Origin: Candidatus Zymogenus saltonus
GTDB lineage: Bacteria; Desulfobacterota; Zymogenia; Zymogenales; Zymogenaceae
Assembly: GCA_016929395.1 (NCBI GenBank)
Contig: JAFGIX010000070.1
Span: 1 to 64,000 of the forward strand
Reading direction: 5' to 3'
DNA: 64,000 nt
This document shows positions 43,555-52,577 of this stretch, in pieces (within the stretch, counting starts at the first letter, position 1; each line of letters begins with the position of its first letter). The translations under genes and the position numbers were made by a program. The notes under the pieces were generated by a model. It saw nothing but the letters and a program-made list of their open reading frames with translations. It was not told the DNA's origin and searched no databases.

Positions 43555-44943
43555 ATGACTCAAGAAAAGGGGAAGCTCGTTAGGGGCCTTACTCTGATAA
43601 CCGTTTTTACCCTTATAACGGGGGCCATGGTCGGGATGGCCTGGGCCACCATTATCGACAAGCTGTTTGATTACGCCGGGCCTGCCGTGATCCTCTCCGG
43701 TATTATCGCGGCGTTCTTCTCGGTCCTCATAGGGCTCTGTTACGCGGAGCTCTGCGCCGCAATGCCCTACGCCGGGGGCGAATATCACTACACGAAGAGG
43801 GCGATGGGGGGGTTCGCAAGCTTTGTCACCGGGTGGTTTCTGATTATCGCCTATTCCTCCATGATGCCGTTCGAGGTGATAATATTTTCCAAGGTCGCAA
43901 GCTCGCTGATGCCGGAGTCCTGGGTGGAAAGCGGTTACAACCTTTGGGGGTATACCTTGCCTCCGGTCGCCATGATAATCACCGGAATAATCGTGGCCCT
44001 CTTCTTCGGGGCGGTCAACTACACGGGGATTCGCATATCCGCCATCGCCCAGCTTATCTTTACGGTACTCCTTTTCTTGGGGATTGCGGTCTACGTGGTC
44101 GGGAGTGTCCCTTATGTAAATCTGAATATGTTTTCCGATACCTTCTTCGACAAGGGAGCCGGCGGGATGCTGATGATGGTGCCCATAGCCATGCTGGCGT
44201 TCATGGGATTTGACATAGTCCCCCAAGCGGCCGAGGAGATCAAGTCCCCGATCAGAAAGGTCGTCTTTCTTATACCTCTGTCCGTGCTTTTTGTTCTCAT
44301 ATTCTACACCGGTGTTTTCTTTATTTCCTCCAGCGTGGTGCCGTATACCGACGTAGTGGCGTACGGGGCCGCAAAGGTCGAAGTCCCGATCCTGCCGATT
44401 GCCGAGATGACCCTGGGCCCGACCCTCTCCAAGGTAATCATCGTGGCCGGTCTCATGGGGCTTATCACGACGCTGAACGCCTTCATGATCGGCTCGTCGA
44501 GGCTGATGATGGGGATGGCAAATGACGGCGTCCTGCCGAGGGTCCTCGGAAAAGTCCACCCCAAGTTCGGGACTCCCCATGTGGGAATAGTGGTACTGAC
44601 GATTTTTGGTATTTTAGGGTCGTTCTTCCCGTTTTTACTGGCGCTCATGAAGGTAGGCTCTTCAGCGATACTTGTGGCCTTCATAATGGTCTGTCTCTCC
44701 CTGATTATATTAAGGGTAAAGGAGCCGAAAATGGAGAGGCCCTACAAGGTCCCGATGTACCTGTTTGTGGCGGTACTGGCGCTTATCGGATCGATCGCCG
44801 CCGAGCTCATCTCCATCTACGTCCTGATCGAAGACAAGGAGCTGGTTGGAAGTGTGCTCTTCTTCGGGCTTGCGGCCGTTGGCCTCATTTATTATTTCGC
44901 AGTTGCCAGAAAGAGGGATTTGGATGTGACGGTGAAGAAATAA
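43555..44943 (+). CDS. APC-family amino acid/polyamine permease
   Basis: 462 residues with about 12 membrane helices. The first reads TLITVFTLITGAMVGMAWAT, a variant of the GxGI binding region of the APC fold; others include AMPYAGGEYHYTKRAMGG, GLITTLNAFMIGSSRLMMGM and the C-terminal LFFGLAAVGLIYYFAVARK. Inner-membrane uptake of an amino acid or amine with protons or sodium. GGAGG lies before the ATG. Promoter unclear. Substrate cannot be told from the sequence. Confidence 0.87.
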   Translation: MTQEKGKLVRGLTLITVFTLITGAMVGMAWATIIDKLFDYAGPAVILSGIIAAFFSVLIGLCYAELCAAMPYAGGEYHYTKRAMGGFASFVTGWFLIIAYSSMMPFEVIIFSKVASSLMPESWVESGYNLWGYTLPPVAMIITGIIVALFFGAVNYTGIRISAIAQLIFTVLLFLGIAVYVVGSVPYVNLNMFSDTFFDKGAGGMLMMVPIAMLAFMGFDIVPQAAEEIKSPIRKVVFLIPLSVLFVLIFYTGVFFISSSVVPYTDVVAYGAAKVEVPILPIAEMTLGPTLSKVIIVAGLMGLITTLNAFMIGSSRLMMGMANDGVLPRVLGKVHPKFGTPHVGIVVLTIFGILGSFFPFLLALMKVGSSAILVAFIMVCLSLIILRVKEPKMERPYKVPMYLFVAVLALIGSIAAELISIYVLIEDKELVGSVLFFGLAAVGLIYYFAVARKRDLDVTVKK

Positions 44944-45534
44944 GAGTGGTGCAACCGCAGCTTAAAGTCAAAATTATCCGAGGTCGATTATGATGTAAGT
45001 CGAGTGTGCCGTAAATACTATACGTATGGGAATCGTTATAATTCCGCCGAAATTGTCGTTCTTCGTCCAAATTCGCTCGCCCGGGGAGTCTGATTGTAAG
45101 AAATTGTTTTTTCCCGTTGAATAAAAAAAGCGGTTGAAGACGGTTTAGAGTGATGTTGATACTAAAAATTCCTTGAGAAACATTCCGTTTATGGGCTCGC
45201 CGGCCGGAGGGATTTATTAAAAGATTCCCCTTTGTATTGTCGGCAATTAATCATTGGAATTTACGTTGACCGCCAAAAGGAGTATATTCCCCGTGAAATA
45301 GGACGGCAGGATGTTTTACTGATCGAAGTTTTTTCCCTGACCACCCTCCGGGGATACAATAGTATATCGCAAAACAGAATATCGATTGATATATCCAAAG
45401 GATTAAAGTCCCTGACATATTGAAGGGGCATTTTTATGGTCTATACGATAAGACCAATTGTATATTATAAAGGATAAATAAAATATTTTGGCGTGAACTG
45501 ATGTTGTGAGTTTACGTTGTAAGGAGGACTGTTA
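44944..45534 (+). other. Intergenic region upstream of the ligase gene
   Basis: 591 bases, AT-rich on the right. It contains the promoter/operator described separately at 45412-45455; the left 450 bases hold no supported feature. Confidence 0.4.
45412..45455 (+). promoter_or_regulatory. Promoter with overlapping inverted repeat before the ligase gene
   Basis: CTGACA (45412-45417) and TATGGT (45435-45440), 17 bases apart. GGTCT (45438-45442) and AGACC (45451-45455), around an 8-base centre, overlap the -10 and the start site: a possible repressor site. Confidence 0.35.
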
Positions 45535-46881
45535 ATGGCTGAAAGGAGATATTGGAACGAGGAGATGGAGACGATGGCCCCGAAGAAGCTGAAGAAGCTC
45601 GAGGAGGGGTTGTTGAAGAAGGAGCTTGAATATATTTATGGGAGGTCCCCCTTTTACCGGGCGATGTGGGACGAGGCGGGTGTTATGCCCAAGGATTTCA
45701 AATCGATGGAGGACCTCATAAAATTCCCCTTTGTTACAAAGGACGACCTCAGAAAGACCCAGGAGGAGGTGGGCGGTCTCGGCGGTCACCAGTGCTGCGC
45801 AAAGGAGGAGCTTGTGAGGATACAGGGCACCAGCGGCACCACGGGCAAGTCCCTTTATATAGGCCTTACTTACAACGACGCGGAGGTCTGGAAGGAGCTG
45901 TTTGCCCGGCACGCCTACACGGGGGGGATAAGGCCCGGGGATTCATTCGTTAACCCCGCTAACTTCGCCTTGTTTGTGGGGGGACTCTCGGAGTCGGTAT
46001 CGGCCGAGGCGATGGGTTTTTGCGTAATTCCGGCGCCCGTGGTAACCACGGGGATAGATAAGCTCTTCGAGATTATACTGGAGTTCCGTCCCACGGTCCT
46101 CTTCGCCTCGCCGTCCGCCACGATATTTCTCACCGACTACGTGAGGGACAACCTGAAGATGGAGCCGATAGACCTCGGGTTCAAGAAGGGATTCCTGGCG
46201 GGGGAGGCGATGAACGACGAGGACAGGGCCTTCATAGAGGAGACGTGGGGAATAGTGGTCAGGAACTTCTACGGCCTGGCGGACGTGGCCGCGGACCTGG
46301 CCAGCGAATGCGATCGGGTCGACGGGATGCACCTCTGCTCGCCGGGGCTGGTTACGGCTGAGATCGTCGATCCGGTCACCTTGGAGCCCGTAAAACGTGA
46401 GGACGGCGTCGAGGGGGAGATCGTCTACACGACGATAAAGAGGGAGGCCACCCCCGTTATCCGCTACAGGTGCCGGGACCTCGTAAGGGCGTATTTTACG
46501 AAGTGCGCCTGCGGCAGGACGTCGATGCGCTTTTACGTGATCGGAAGGACCGACGACATGCTGAAGGTCAAGGGGGTCAACGTCTTTCCGGCGGCGGTCA
46601 AGAACGTCATCTCGTCCTTCATGCCGAGGACCACCGGCGAGATGAGAATAGTCCTCTATAAGCCGGGCCCGGCGGTCGGGACCAACCTCGAGATAAAGGT
46701 GGAATACGGGGAAGAGGTAAAGACCGAAGAGCTTGAGGTCCTGGCCAATGAGATAAGGGAAGAGATCAGAAAGAAGCTGGTCTTTACGCCGGTGATCAAG
46801 ATGATTCCTCCCCAGACGCTGGAGCGATCCCAGTATAAAATAGATTACTTCGAGCGCCTTTATGAGAAGGAAAAAGAATAA
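45535..46881 (+). CDS. PaaK-type phenylacetate/aryl-CoA ligase (AMP-forming)
   Basis: 448 residues. AMP-binding features of the PaaK branch: RIQGTSGTTGKSLYIGLT (A3 loop), VLFASPSATIFLTDY, FYGLADVAADLASECD (A5; the usual Glu of YGxxE is Asp), GEIVYTTIKREATPVIRYRCRDLVR (A7/A8) and VIGRTDDMLKVKGVNVFPAAV. The C-terminal PaaK lid domain is complete. It activates an aromatic or similar carboxylic acid to its CoA thioester in the cytosol. AAGGAGG precedes the ATG. It is followed by two V4R-like genes, which may sense aromatic ligands. Confidence 0.88.
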   Translation: MAERRYWNEEMETMAPKKLKKLEEGLLKKELEYIYGRSPFYRAMWDEAGVMPKDFKSMEDLIKFPFVTKDDLRKTQEEVGGLGGHQCCAKEELVRIQGTSGTTGKSLYIGLTYNDAEVWKELFARHAYTGGIRPGDSFVNPANFALFVGGLSESVSAEAMGFCVIPAPVVTTGIDKLFEIILEFRPTVLFASPSATIFLTDYVRDNLKMEPIDLGFKKGFLAGEAMNDEDRAFIEETWGIVVRNFYGLADVAADLASECDRVDGMHLCSPGLVTAEIVDPVTLEPVKREDGVEGEIVYTTIKREATPVIRYRCRDLVRAYFTKCACGRTSMRFYVIGRTDDMLKVKGVNVFPAAVKNVISSFMPRTTGEMRIVLYKPGPAVGTNLEIKVEYGEEVKTEELEVLANEIREEIRKKLVFTPVIKMIPPQTLERSQYKIDYFERLYEKEKE

Positions 46882-47466
46882 AGAAATTTGCGGGACAGTC
46901 CAAAAATGAATTTCGATGACCCCGAGTTTTCCGAAAAGCTTCATGGGGCTATGGTAGGGTAGGTTGTGGAGACTTAACGGCAGTTGGAATCGAGTCGGTT
47001 TCTTATTAAAAAATTCCAAGTGGAATTTATATTAGGATGGACATCGGGATGGATATTAGGTATATTCTGTATTGTAATTTGGAATATTTTATTGTATGTA
47101 TATCATTCGCAACGATTCCAGAAATCAATCGAGCTTTAGGAAAGAAAAATATTGTAAGATTGGATATTATGCAAGAGCTATTTGCAGCGGAAAAAGGATT
47201 TTTCAGGCCCAAAAGGAGACTTTGTAAGTTATTGTAATTACATGATTTTTCCGGGAATGTCTTCGTCACCGATCAAGGAGGTTTTATAAGGACAAATTAT
47301 CTAAAAATATCAATTAAATACAGCCTCGATCATCTTAAAGCGGCATGCTATTTGAAGTGGTTAATATTGATAAAAAAATTGGAATTGTAAGCTCGGTAAA
47401 ATTCTTACTCTATATTGGATTAATGCTGATGATGAATGTATAAGGGGAAAAAAAAGGAGCCGAACG
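46882..47466 (+). other. Intergenic AT-rich region
   Basis: 585 bases of low GC content between the ligase and the V4R-like gene. It contains ORF fragments without ribosome sites; no hairpin with T run was found. Confidence 0.35.
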
Positions 47467-48099
47467 ATGACGAAAGCCAATTCTCTCACTCATTTAGCTT
47501 ATCGATCTGTGGTGGATGCTATAGAGGATATTTTGGGCAAAAACGGCAAGAATTCCGTTCTTCGTTTTGCGGGGCTTGGCTGGATGGTGGAAAATCCCGT
47601 GGAATACGATCCCGATGCCAGGGTTGCTTATGATGATGTAACGAGACTTTACACCGGAGTCCGGGAAGTCATCGGTAACGTTGGATACGATACTATTATG
47701 TATCGAGGCGGGATATTTACCGTCAAAAATATTTTAGTGAATTCCGAGCCCATGAGAAAACTTGTCGCAATGGATTTTGACCCCGTGGAGAAGATGAAAT
47801 TGGGGTATAAGGCGTACATAACAAACGCAGGATACGATCCCGAAAAGACCATGGAGCATTTCGCCCATAAAAACGAGATACTAATCCACAGACCGGACTG
47901 TACGGAATGTGAAGAGCTTTTAAAAGACTACAAAAAGCTGGAAAAATTTACCAAGCCTTCATGCTCCTTCGTAAAGGGTTTAATGCAGGGAATAGGTAAC
48001 TGCTTTAACGAAGTAACGGTGTCGACGGATGAGACCAAGTGCAGATTGGTGGGAGATAATGAGTGCCTCTTTAGTATTAAATACAAGATAGAAGGATAG
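47467..48099 (+). CDS. V4R-like small-molecule-binding protein
   Basis: 210 residues. The pattern SYSVIDAIED...GKNGKNSVLRFAGLGW at the N-terminus and TVSTDETKCRLVGDNECLFSIKYK at the C-terminus match the V4R domain; HRPDCTECEELL adds a Cys pair. AAGGAG lies six bases before the ATG. It has 137 bases to the next V4R-like gene on the same strand, so the two are likely co-expressed. It probably binds a hydrophobic or aromatic compound; ligand not deducible. Confidence 0.6.
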   Translation: MTKANSLTHLAYRSVVDAIEDILGKNGKNSVLRFAGLGWMVENPVEYDPDARVAYDDVTRLYTGVREVIGNVGYDTIMYRGGIFTVKNILVNSEPMRKLVAMDFDPVEKMKLGYKAYITNAGYDPEKTMEHFAHKNEILIHRPDCTECEELLKDYKKLEKFTKPSCSFVKGLMQGIGNCFNEVTVSTDETKCRLVGDNECLFSIKYKIEG

Positions 48100-48235
48100 T
48101 ATAAAGATATTTTTTAAGCTGTTCTTTCGACTATATAAAAAAGGATAAAGTCGGTCAGGCGAAATTGGTAAATATTTGAATAGAAAAGGAATTGTATTAG
48201 GGTATAAATTTATAACGTATGCCGAGGAATTAAAT

Positions 48236-48895
48236 ATGGCCGAAGACTTCATAATAGATAAAAATGCGTTCGTGACCGCCAAGGGGATGTTTGATGTAAT
48301 CGTTGGCGAAACGAAACATATTGAAGAGGGGGAAGATGTCGGGCTCGTAAAATCTCTTGGCTATAAAGCGATCTTTGCCACCAGAAACCTGATGTTTTCT
48401 CCCATGACCCTTTCCGTCTTCGAGATGATGGGACAAAACGGCGTGAAGAACCTGTTTTACAGGGGGGGCTACCATTCGGGGGAGATATTTGCCGAGGAGA
48501 CCGTGGGCAGCGGCATGGCGAAGTGGGATGAGAGCCTCTTCAGATATCACGAGACGATAACCATCGCCACCGGTTGGGGTTATCTGCATTACGAGGAGAT
48601 AAACCTCGATCTGGAAAACCCGAGAATAGTCTCCAAGATGAAAAACCATCCATGCGCAACCACCGTGCCGGAGATTATGAAATACGGCATTCAAAAAAAT
48701 CCGGGCCTTAAAATCAACTTCAACCAGACCTTCTGCGATTATCACACGGGATGGATCCTCGCCATATTGAGGATGATCATGGAGAAAAACGGCGCCGATA
48801 CGGGATTTCTCTCCCGATTAAGGGGAAAGGAGGAGTATTGCCAGGTGCAGGAGGGACACGATCACTGCAAGCATGTTATCGGCATTTTTGAGTAG
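48236..48895 (+). CDS. V4R-like protein, second of the pair
   Basis: 219 residues from the ATG at 48236, with GAGGA seven bases upstream; the ORF's upstream codon at 48176 has no ribosome site. LFYRGGYHSGEIFAEE in the middle and EEYCQVQEGHDHCKHVIGIFE at the end are V4R-type. The C-terminal Cys pair (C-x8-C) resembles those at 14284 and 47467. Not an obvious enzyme; ligand unknown. Confidence 0.6.
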   Translation: MAEDFIIDKNAFVTAKGMFDVIVGETKHIEEGEDVGLVKSLGYKAIFATRNLMFSPMTLSVFEMMGQNGVKNLFYRGGYHSGEIFAEETVGSGMAKWDESLFRYHETITIATGWGYLHYEEINLDLENPRIVSKMKNHPCATTVPEIMKYGIQKNPGLKINFNQTFCDYHTGWILAILRMIMEKNGADTGFLSRLRGKEEYCQVQEGHDHCKHVIGIFE

Positions 48896-49113
48896 ATACA
48901 TTATTTAGAAACTGACGGTCGAAATCCGTAATTAGTTTTCGCCCCGATCTCGATTGAATTTACTTTCAAAAGCAGTCTTCCGATTCTGTCCACATCTCCG
49001 ATGTGGAGATGCCCGTGACCCCTCATGTTGCGATCCTAAAATCCGCTTGTTGACATTGCCCGCTCGATCCAACGTTTTGAAAAACACGTTTTATAAATTG
49101 GAAAAAGGTTTAT

Positions 49114-50253
49114 ATGGCGAAAGAACAGAAATACGACGTCCTGACCTCAATAGAGATACCGGATAATACCGGAGAAAACTGGACGAAGATCCTCGATCTG
49201 ATCGCGAAGATCATCAATGTGCCGGTGGCCCTGATAATGAGGGTCCACGATAGGGACATCGGGGTATTCGCAAAGAGCAGTAATGTGGAGAACATCTACA
49301 AGGAGGGGGAAACGGCAGAGCTTAACACCGGTCTATACTGCGAGACGGTTATGGATACGCAAAGGGAGCTGCTTGTTCAGAATGCGTTGAAGGACCCCAA
49401 ATGGAGTCAAAATCCGGACATAGAGTTGGGGATGATCTCATATTTGGGGCTGCCCCTGTTTTGGCCCACGGGTCAGATATTCGGGACCATCTGCGTTCTC
49501 GACAAAAAGGAGAATCCCTACTCCGACCTCTACAGGGAGCTTCTGGGAAAATTCCGCGACGCCGTTCAGATAAACCTTGAAAATATCTACAACCAGGAAT
49601 TGCTGACAAAGGAAATATCCGAACGCAGGCTTATTGAGAAAGAACGCTTAAAAATCGAAGAGAAATTTCGAGATCTGTACGAAAATGCGCCGAATGCCTA
49701 CTTCTCGGTCGGGACTGATTCAATTATACACGGATGTAACAGACGCGCGGAAGAGCTGATCGGGTGCTCAAGGGAGGAGCTTATAGGACAGCCGGTATTC
49801 ATGCTCTATGCCGATTCTCCAGGAGGAAAGGCAAAGGCGGAACAGGTCTTTAAAAAGTTTATTGCCGGAGAAAAGGTGAACGATGTGGAACTCAAGATGC
49901 GAAGACATGATAATACAGAAGTCTGGGTCAGTCTTTCGGTGAATACAATTATAGATAAGGATGGGGGAATAGTTGAATCCCGCTCCATGGTTGTAGATGT
50001 AACCGATCGCAAGCGGATAGAGGAGGAGAGAGACAGACTCATTAATGAGCTGCAAAAGGCCCTCTCCGAGGTCAAGAAGCTCTCCGGGCTGCTGCCGATA
50101 TGCGCAAACTGCAAAAAGATAAGGGACGATGAAGGCTACTGGAGGCAAATAGAGCAATACATCGGCGAGCGCTCCGAGGCGGAGTTCACCCACGGCATCT
50201 GCCCCGACTGCGCCGTCACGCTTTATCCGGAGCGGGATAAAGAGAATAGTTGA
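49114..50253 (+). CDS. GAF-PAS signalling protein with LPICxxCKKIRDD tail
   Basis: 379 residues. GAF at ~17-165 (LIMRVHDRDIGVFAKSSN, SYLGLPLFWPTGQIFGTICV), coiled coil, PAS at ~190-310 (YENAPNAYFSVGTDSIIHGC, MVVDVTDRKRIEEE), second coiled coil and a terminal module LSGLLPICANCKKIRDDEGY with a second pair CPDC. No kinase, cyclase or DNA-binding domain. The tail matches that of the response regulator at 3-686 in sequence and Cys spacing. The output therefore lies in the tail or a partner protein. Confidence 0.85.
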   Translation: MAKEQKYDVLTSIEIPDNTGENWTKILDLIAKIINVPVALIMRVHDRDIGVFAKSSNVENIYKEGETAELNTGLYCETVMDTQRELLVQNALKDPKWSQNPDIELGMISYLGLPLFWPTGQIFGTICVLDKKENPYSDLYRELLGKFRDAVQINLENIYNQELLTKEISERRLIEKERLKIEEKFRDLYENAPNAYFSVGTDSIIHGCNRRAEELIGCSREELIGQPVFMLYADSPGGKAKAEQVFKKFIAGEKVNDVELKMRRHDNTEVWVSLSVNTIIDKDGGIVESRSMVVDVTDRKRIEEERDRLINELQKALSEVKKLSGLLPICANCKKIRDDEGYWRQIEQYIGERSEAEFTHGICPDCAVTLYPERDKENS

Positions 50254-50491
50254 TACACTATTTGAATTGGTGTGTATAGACTGTTTTGAAAAAGGAATAT
50301 AAATAAATATAGTGATATAGTGGTATATGATTTCATCCTACAATTTAAATAGAAGGGGACTGACGTTAAGCAGTGCAAATCAAGTGCTTTTTTACATTTT
50401 GAGGAATTTGAAATGTTTTTGCTCGGTTATCCGTGAATAAAAACCTTCGGTTGATAATACGGATAATTATTTGAAAAATGGCTTGAAAAAA

Positions 50492-50815
50492 TCACATTCT
50501 TGATAGGAGATAAAAAAGTAGCGCTATTATACCGGAAGAAAGAAAACCGTAAATGAAAATGATATTTTTCTCCCTTTTAGAAGTTTTATCAAATTTTACA
50601 AGTTGCGTATAATATTTTAAGATCTCATCCTTTATTTCTACCAATTCCTTTCCGGCCTTTTCATATTCCTTAAAATGAGCTCTCTCGGTTTCAACGGATT
50701 CTATATCCTTATTTAGTTTTGCTTCTGAAGCCTGCTTTTTTGCGTCTTCATATTTTTTTTGTAGTTGAGCGGCATCAGTTATTACTGTATATACATGTTT
50801 TTGGAGAAATTTCAT
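50492..50815 (-). CDS. Small coiled-coil protein with C-terminal membrane anchor
   Basis: 107 residues: a charged coiled coil (residues ~15-75) then IIFIYGFLSSGIIALLFYLL, a tail anchor. It overlaps the upstream gene at 50775 by 41 bases in another frame, without a good ribosome site, so a frameshift across both is possible. AT-rich. Unknown function. Confidence 0.5.
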   Translation of the reverse strand: MKFLQKHVYTVITDAAQLQKKYEDAKKQASEAKLNKDIESVETERAHFKEYEKAGKELVEIKDEILKYYTQLVKFDKTSKREKNIIFIYGFLSSGIIALLFYLLSRM

Positions 50816-51167
50816 TTAACATACTATCAATTTGGTCAATTAATCCTATTGCTATAATATCGTATGCATCGTAGCCAGCACGAAAAAGATGTGCCAATGC
50901 CTTATCTAAATTTGTTTTATAATATTCAACAATGCCTAATCCGCTTTCCTCGAAAATCTCTTCTTCGGAATATATACCATATTTAGCGGAATCTGCCCTC
51001 ATAAGGTGGTCAAAAGCAGAACGTAATTCAGAAATTGCAGTTATGGAGAGGTTTTGTTTAATATCGAACTTTTCTGCGGCAATAACTAATCCCTTTATTT
51101 CCTCTCTAAAAAATTGTACTATAAATTTATAATCACTTTCAAAATTGTTTAAATACGGCAATCCCAT
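50775..51167 (-). CDS. Small helical protein of unknown function
   Basis: 130 residues, predicted all-helical from the pattern of hydrophobic residues, with GAGG nine bases before the ATG. The DNA is AT-rich, like its neighbours. Its last residues (ISPKTCIYSNN) look like a frame terminated early; the reading frame of the next ORF continues the helical pattern. It may be the first half of a ~225-residue protein. Confidence 0.5.
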   Translation of the reverse strand: MGLPYLNNFESDYKFIVQFFREEIKGLVIAAEKFDIKQNLSITAISELRSAFDHLMRADSAKYGIYSEEEIFEESGLGIVEYYKTNLDKALAHLFRAGYDAYDIIAIGLIDQIDSMLNEISPKTCIYSNN

Positions 51168-51226
51168 ATACTTATACCTCTATATAAATTATAGGCATTA
51201 CTAATTATTAGGTTTTATATAATTTC

Positions 51227-51442
51227 TTATTTGAAACCCTTGGTTTTAGAAGACTTAATTTTACGGCGTTTTTCATCACGGTCTTCAAAGCCAATAATCA
51301 TGCCGGCACTAAGGCGAGGATTACCGCGTGGCTGAACACCTCGAGGCCAGCGGACTTCATCCTTAGACATTATGGTAGTGAAGTCATATTTTCTCAAATC
51401 CTTTTCTGATAAACCTGTAATCACCCCTGCTAAAGAACTCAT
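51227..51442 (-). CDS. Small basic protein of unknown function
   Basis: 71 residues with a Lys/Arg-rich C-terminus (EKRRKIKSSKTKGFK). AGGAG lies seven bases before the ATG. It belongs to the AT-rich set at 50.5-51.4 kb. No recognised family. Confidence 0.45.
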   Translation of the reverse strand: MSSLAGVITGLSEKDLRKYDFTTIMSKDEVRWPRGVQPRGNPRLSAGMIIGFEDRDEKRRKIKSSKTKGFK

Positions 51443-51589
51443 TCTTGTCTCCTAATACAATTTTAAGGTAAACTTATAAAACTATACATAATTGTAACGT
51501 CCTGTCAAGTAAAAAATTTAAAATATTACCAATAATAAACAAAAAATGCTGTTTTATAAGTTTTTCTATCTTTTAAATTTTTAAATCCC

Positions 51590-51811
51590 TCACTCCCTGA
51601 AAAACCCCCTGAGCTCCCAGAAATCGCCCTCGCGATTGCGGACCAAGATATAAACCCCGCCGTCCTCCGCCTTTACCTTGAAGTAATCGGCCGAAGGGTC
51701 GTACCAGCGGTCGGTCACCTCGACGATCCGGTGTTTCCTGTTGCCGATGTAAAACACGGTCGGCCGCTCGTCCGCCTTGTACCCGCTGTAGGTCTCAACC
51801 TTTATTTTCAC
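51590..51811 (-). CDS. Conserved small hypothetical protein
   Basis: 73 residues (KVETYSGYKADERPTVFYIG, VEVTDRWYDPSADYFKVKAE, YILVRNREGDFWELRGF). This looks like a short beta-rich domain of a kind I recognise as commonly encoded in deltaproteobacterial genomes, with no known function. GC is back to normal here, so it marks the right border of the AT-rich patch. Confidence 0.65.
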   Translation of the reverse strand: MKIKVETYSGYKADERPTVFYIGNRKHRIVEVTDRWYDPSADYFKVKAEDGGVYILVRNREGDFWELRGFFRE

Positions 51812-51988
51812 CCTTGACCCCCCAAATCACGGAGGCAAAAAGACCCCTCACATTAATTATAGACCCTGCGGCTGATTCGGTCAAGGCAGACAATAACGGA
51901 AAAACGTCGGAAACCCCGCTTAATAAAAATCGTGGATGTCGAGGGAAAAATCTGATACTATTGGTAAAAACCAGGCCGTGAGACGAAA

Positions 51989-52357
51989 ATGAAAATCCCC
52001 GAAGACATAAGGCTCCTCCTTATCGTTGTCGCCACGATAGGGGCAGTTACGGGCGTCGCCGTCCTGATGGTCGTCTTCGCCCCGGCGATAGGCAAAAACG
52101 CCGAGCTCTCGGTCAGGGTCATTTTGGCCATCCTCCTTGCCTTTGTCACGCTGAAGTTCTTCCTCTACATCATGGAGGCCGCGATCGTCGTAATCGGGGG
52201 AGACAGAGTTAAAAAGATCGAGAGGGGAAGGTCCGCCCTGAAATCGGCCCACCCGGCCGTCCGCGCGGTCGTAATCGTAACCTTACTCGTCGCAACCTTT
52301 ACTCTCTGGTATCTCTTGATCCGTCGCTTCGGGGTCTTTATCCTCCCCGATTTTTAA
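51989..52357 (+). CDS. Small membrane protein
   Basis: 122 residues with three hydrophobic helices (LLLIVVATIGAVTGVAVLMV, VILAILLAFVTLKFFLYIM, AVVIVTLLVATFTLWYLLI) and a cationic loop. No recognised family. It is followed after 23 bases by a promoter for the next gene. Confidence 0.6.
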   Translation: MKIPEDIRLLLIVVATIGAVTGVAVLMVVFAPAIGKNAELSVRVILAILLAFVTLKFFLYIMEAAIVVIGGDRVKKIERGRSALKSAHPAVRAVVIVTLLVATFTLWYLLIRRFGVFILPDF

Positions 52358-52379
52358 TCTAAAAAAGGCCATTTTTTTC

Positions 52380-52408
52380 TTGACATCAATTACCCCACAT
52401 GATATTTA
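52380..52408 (+). promoter_or_regulatory. Sigma-70 promoter
   Basis: TTGACA (52380-52385) and TATTTA (52403-52408) with 17-base spacing; start near 52415, about 160 bases before the ATG at 52578. Confidence 0.5.
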
Positions 52409-52577
52409 ATATGCAGAGAGCTTTGCAATACAAAGGACTCTGCGACTTGACCGGTTGATTCATGCTAAAGATGTCGAGGAAAAGGATGGTCGGGGTAGGA
52501 AGAAAATCAAGTCATTAATCAAAGTGGCAATTTTTGAGAGATATGGATACTTTGGAAAAAGAAGACTGGAGGACACA

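Noticed and set aside
43459-44580. Minus-strand ORF of 373 residues
   Set aside because: Antisense to the APC permease; His/Asp/Gly-rich as expected for a complement of membrane codons.
45943-47019. Minus-strand ORF of 358 residues
   Set aside because: Shadow of the PaaK-like ligase.
50492-51167. Toxin-antitoxin pair
   Set aside because: Neither small protein has a recognised toxin or antitoxin motif; a frameshifted single gene explains the pair better.
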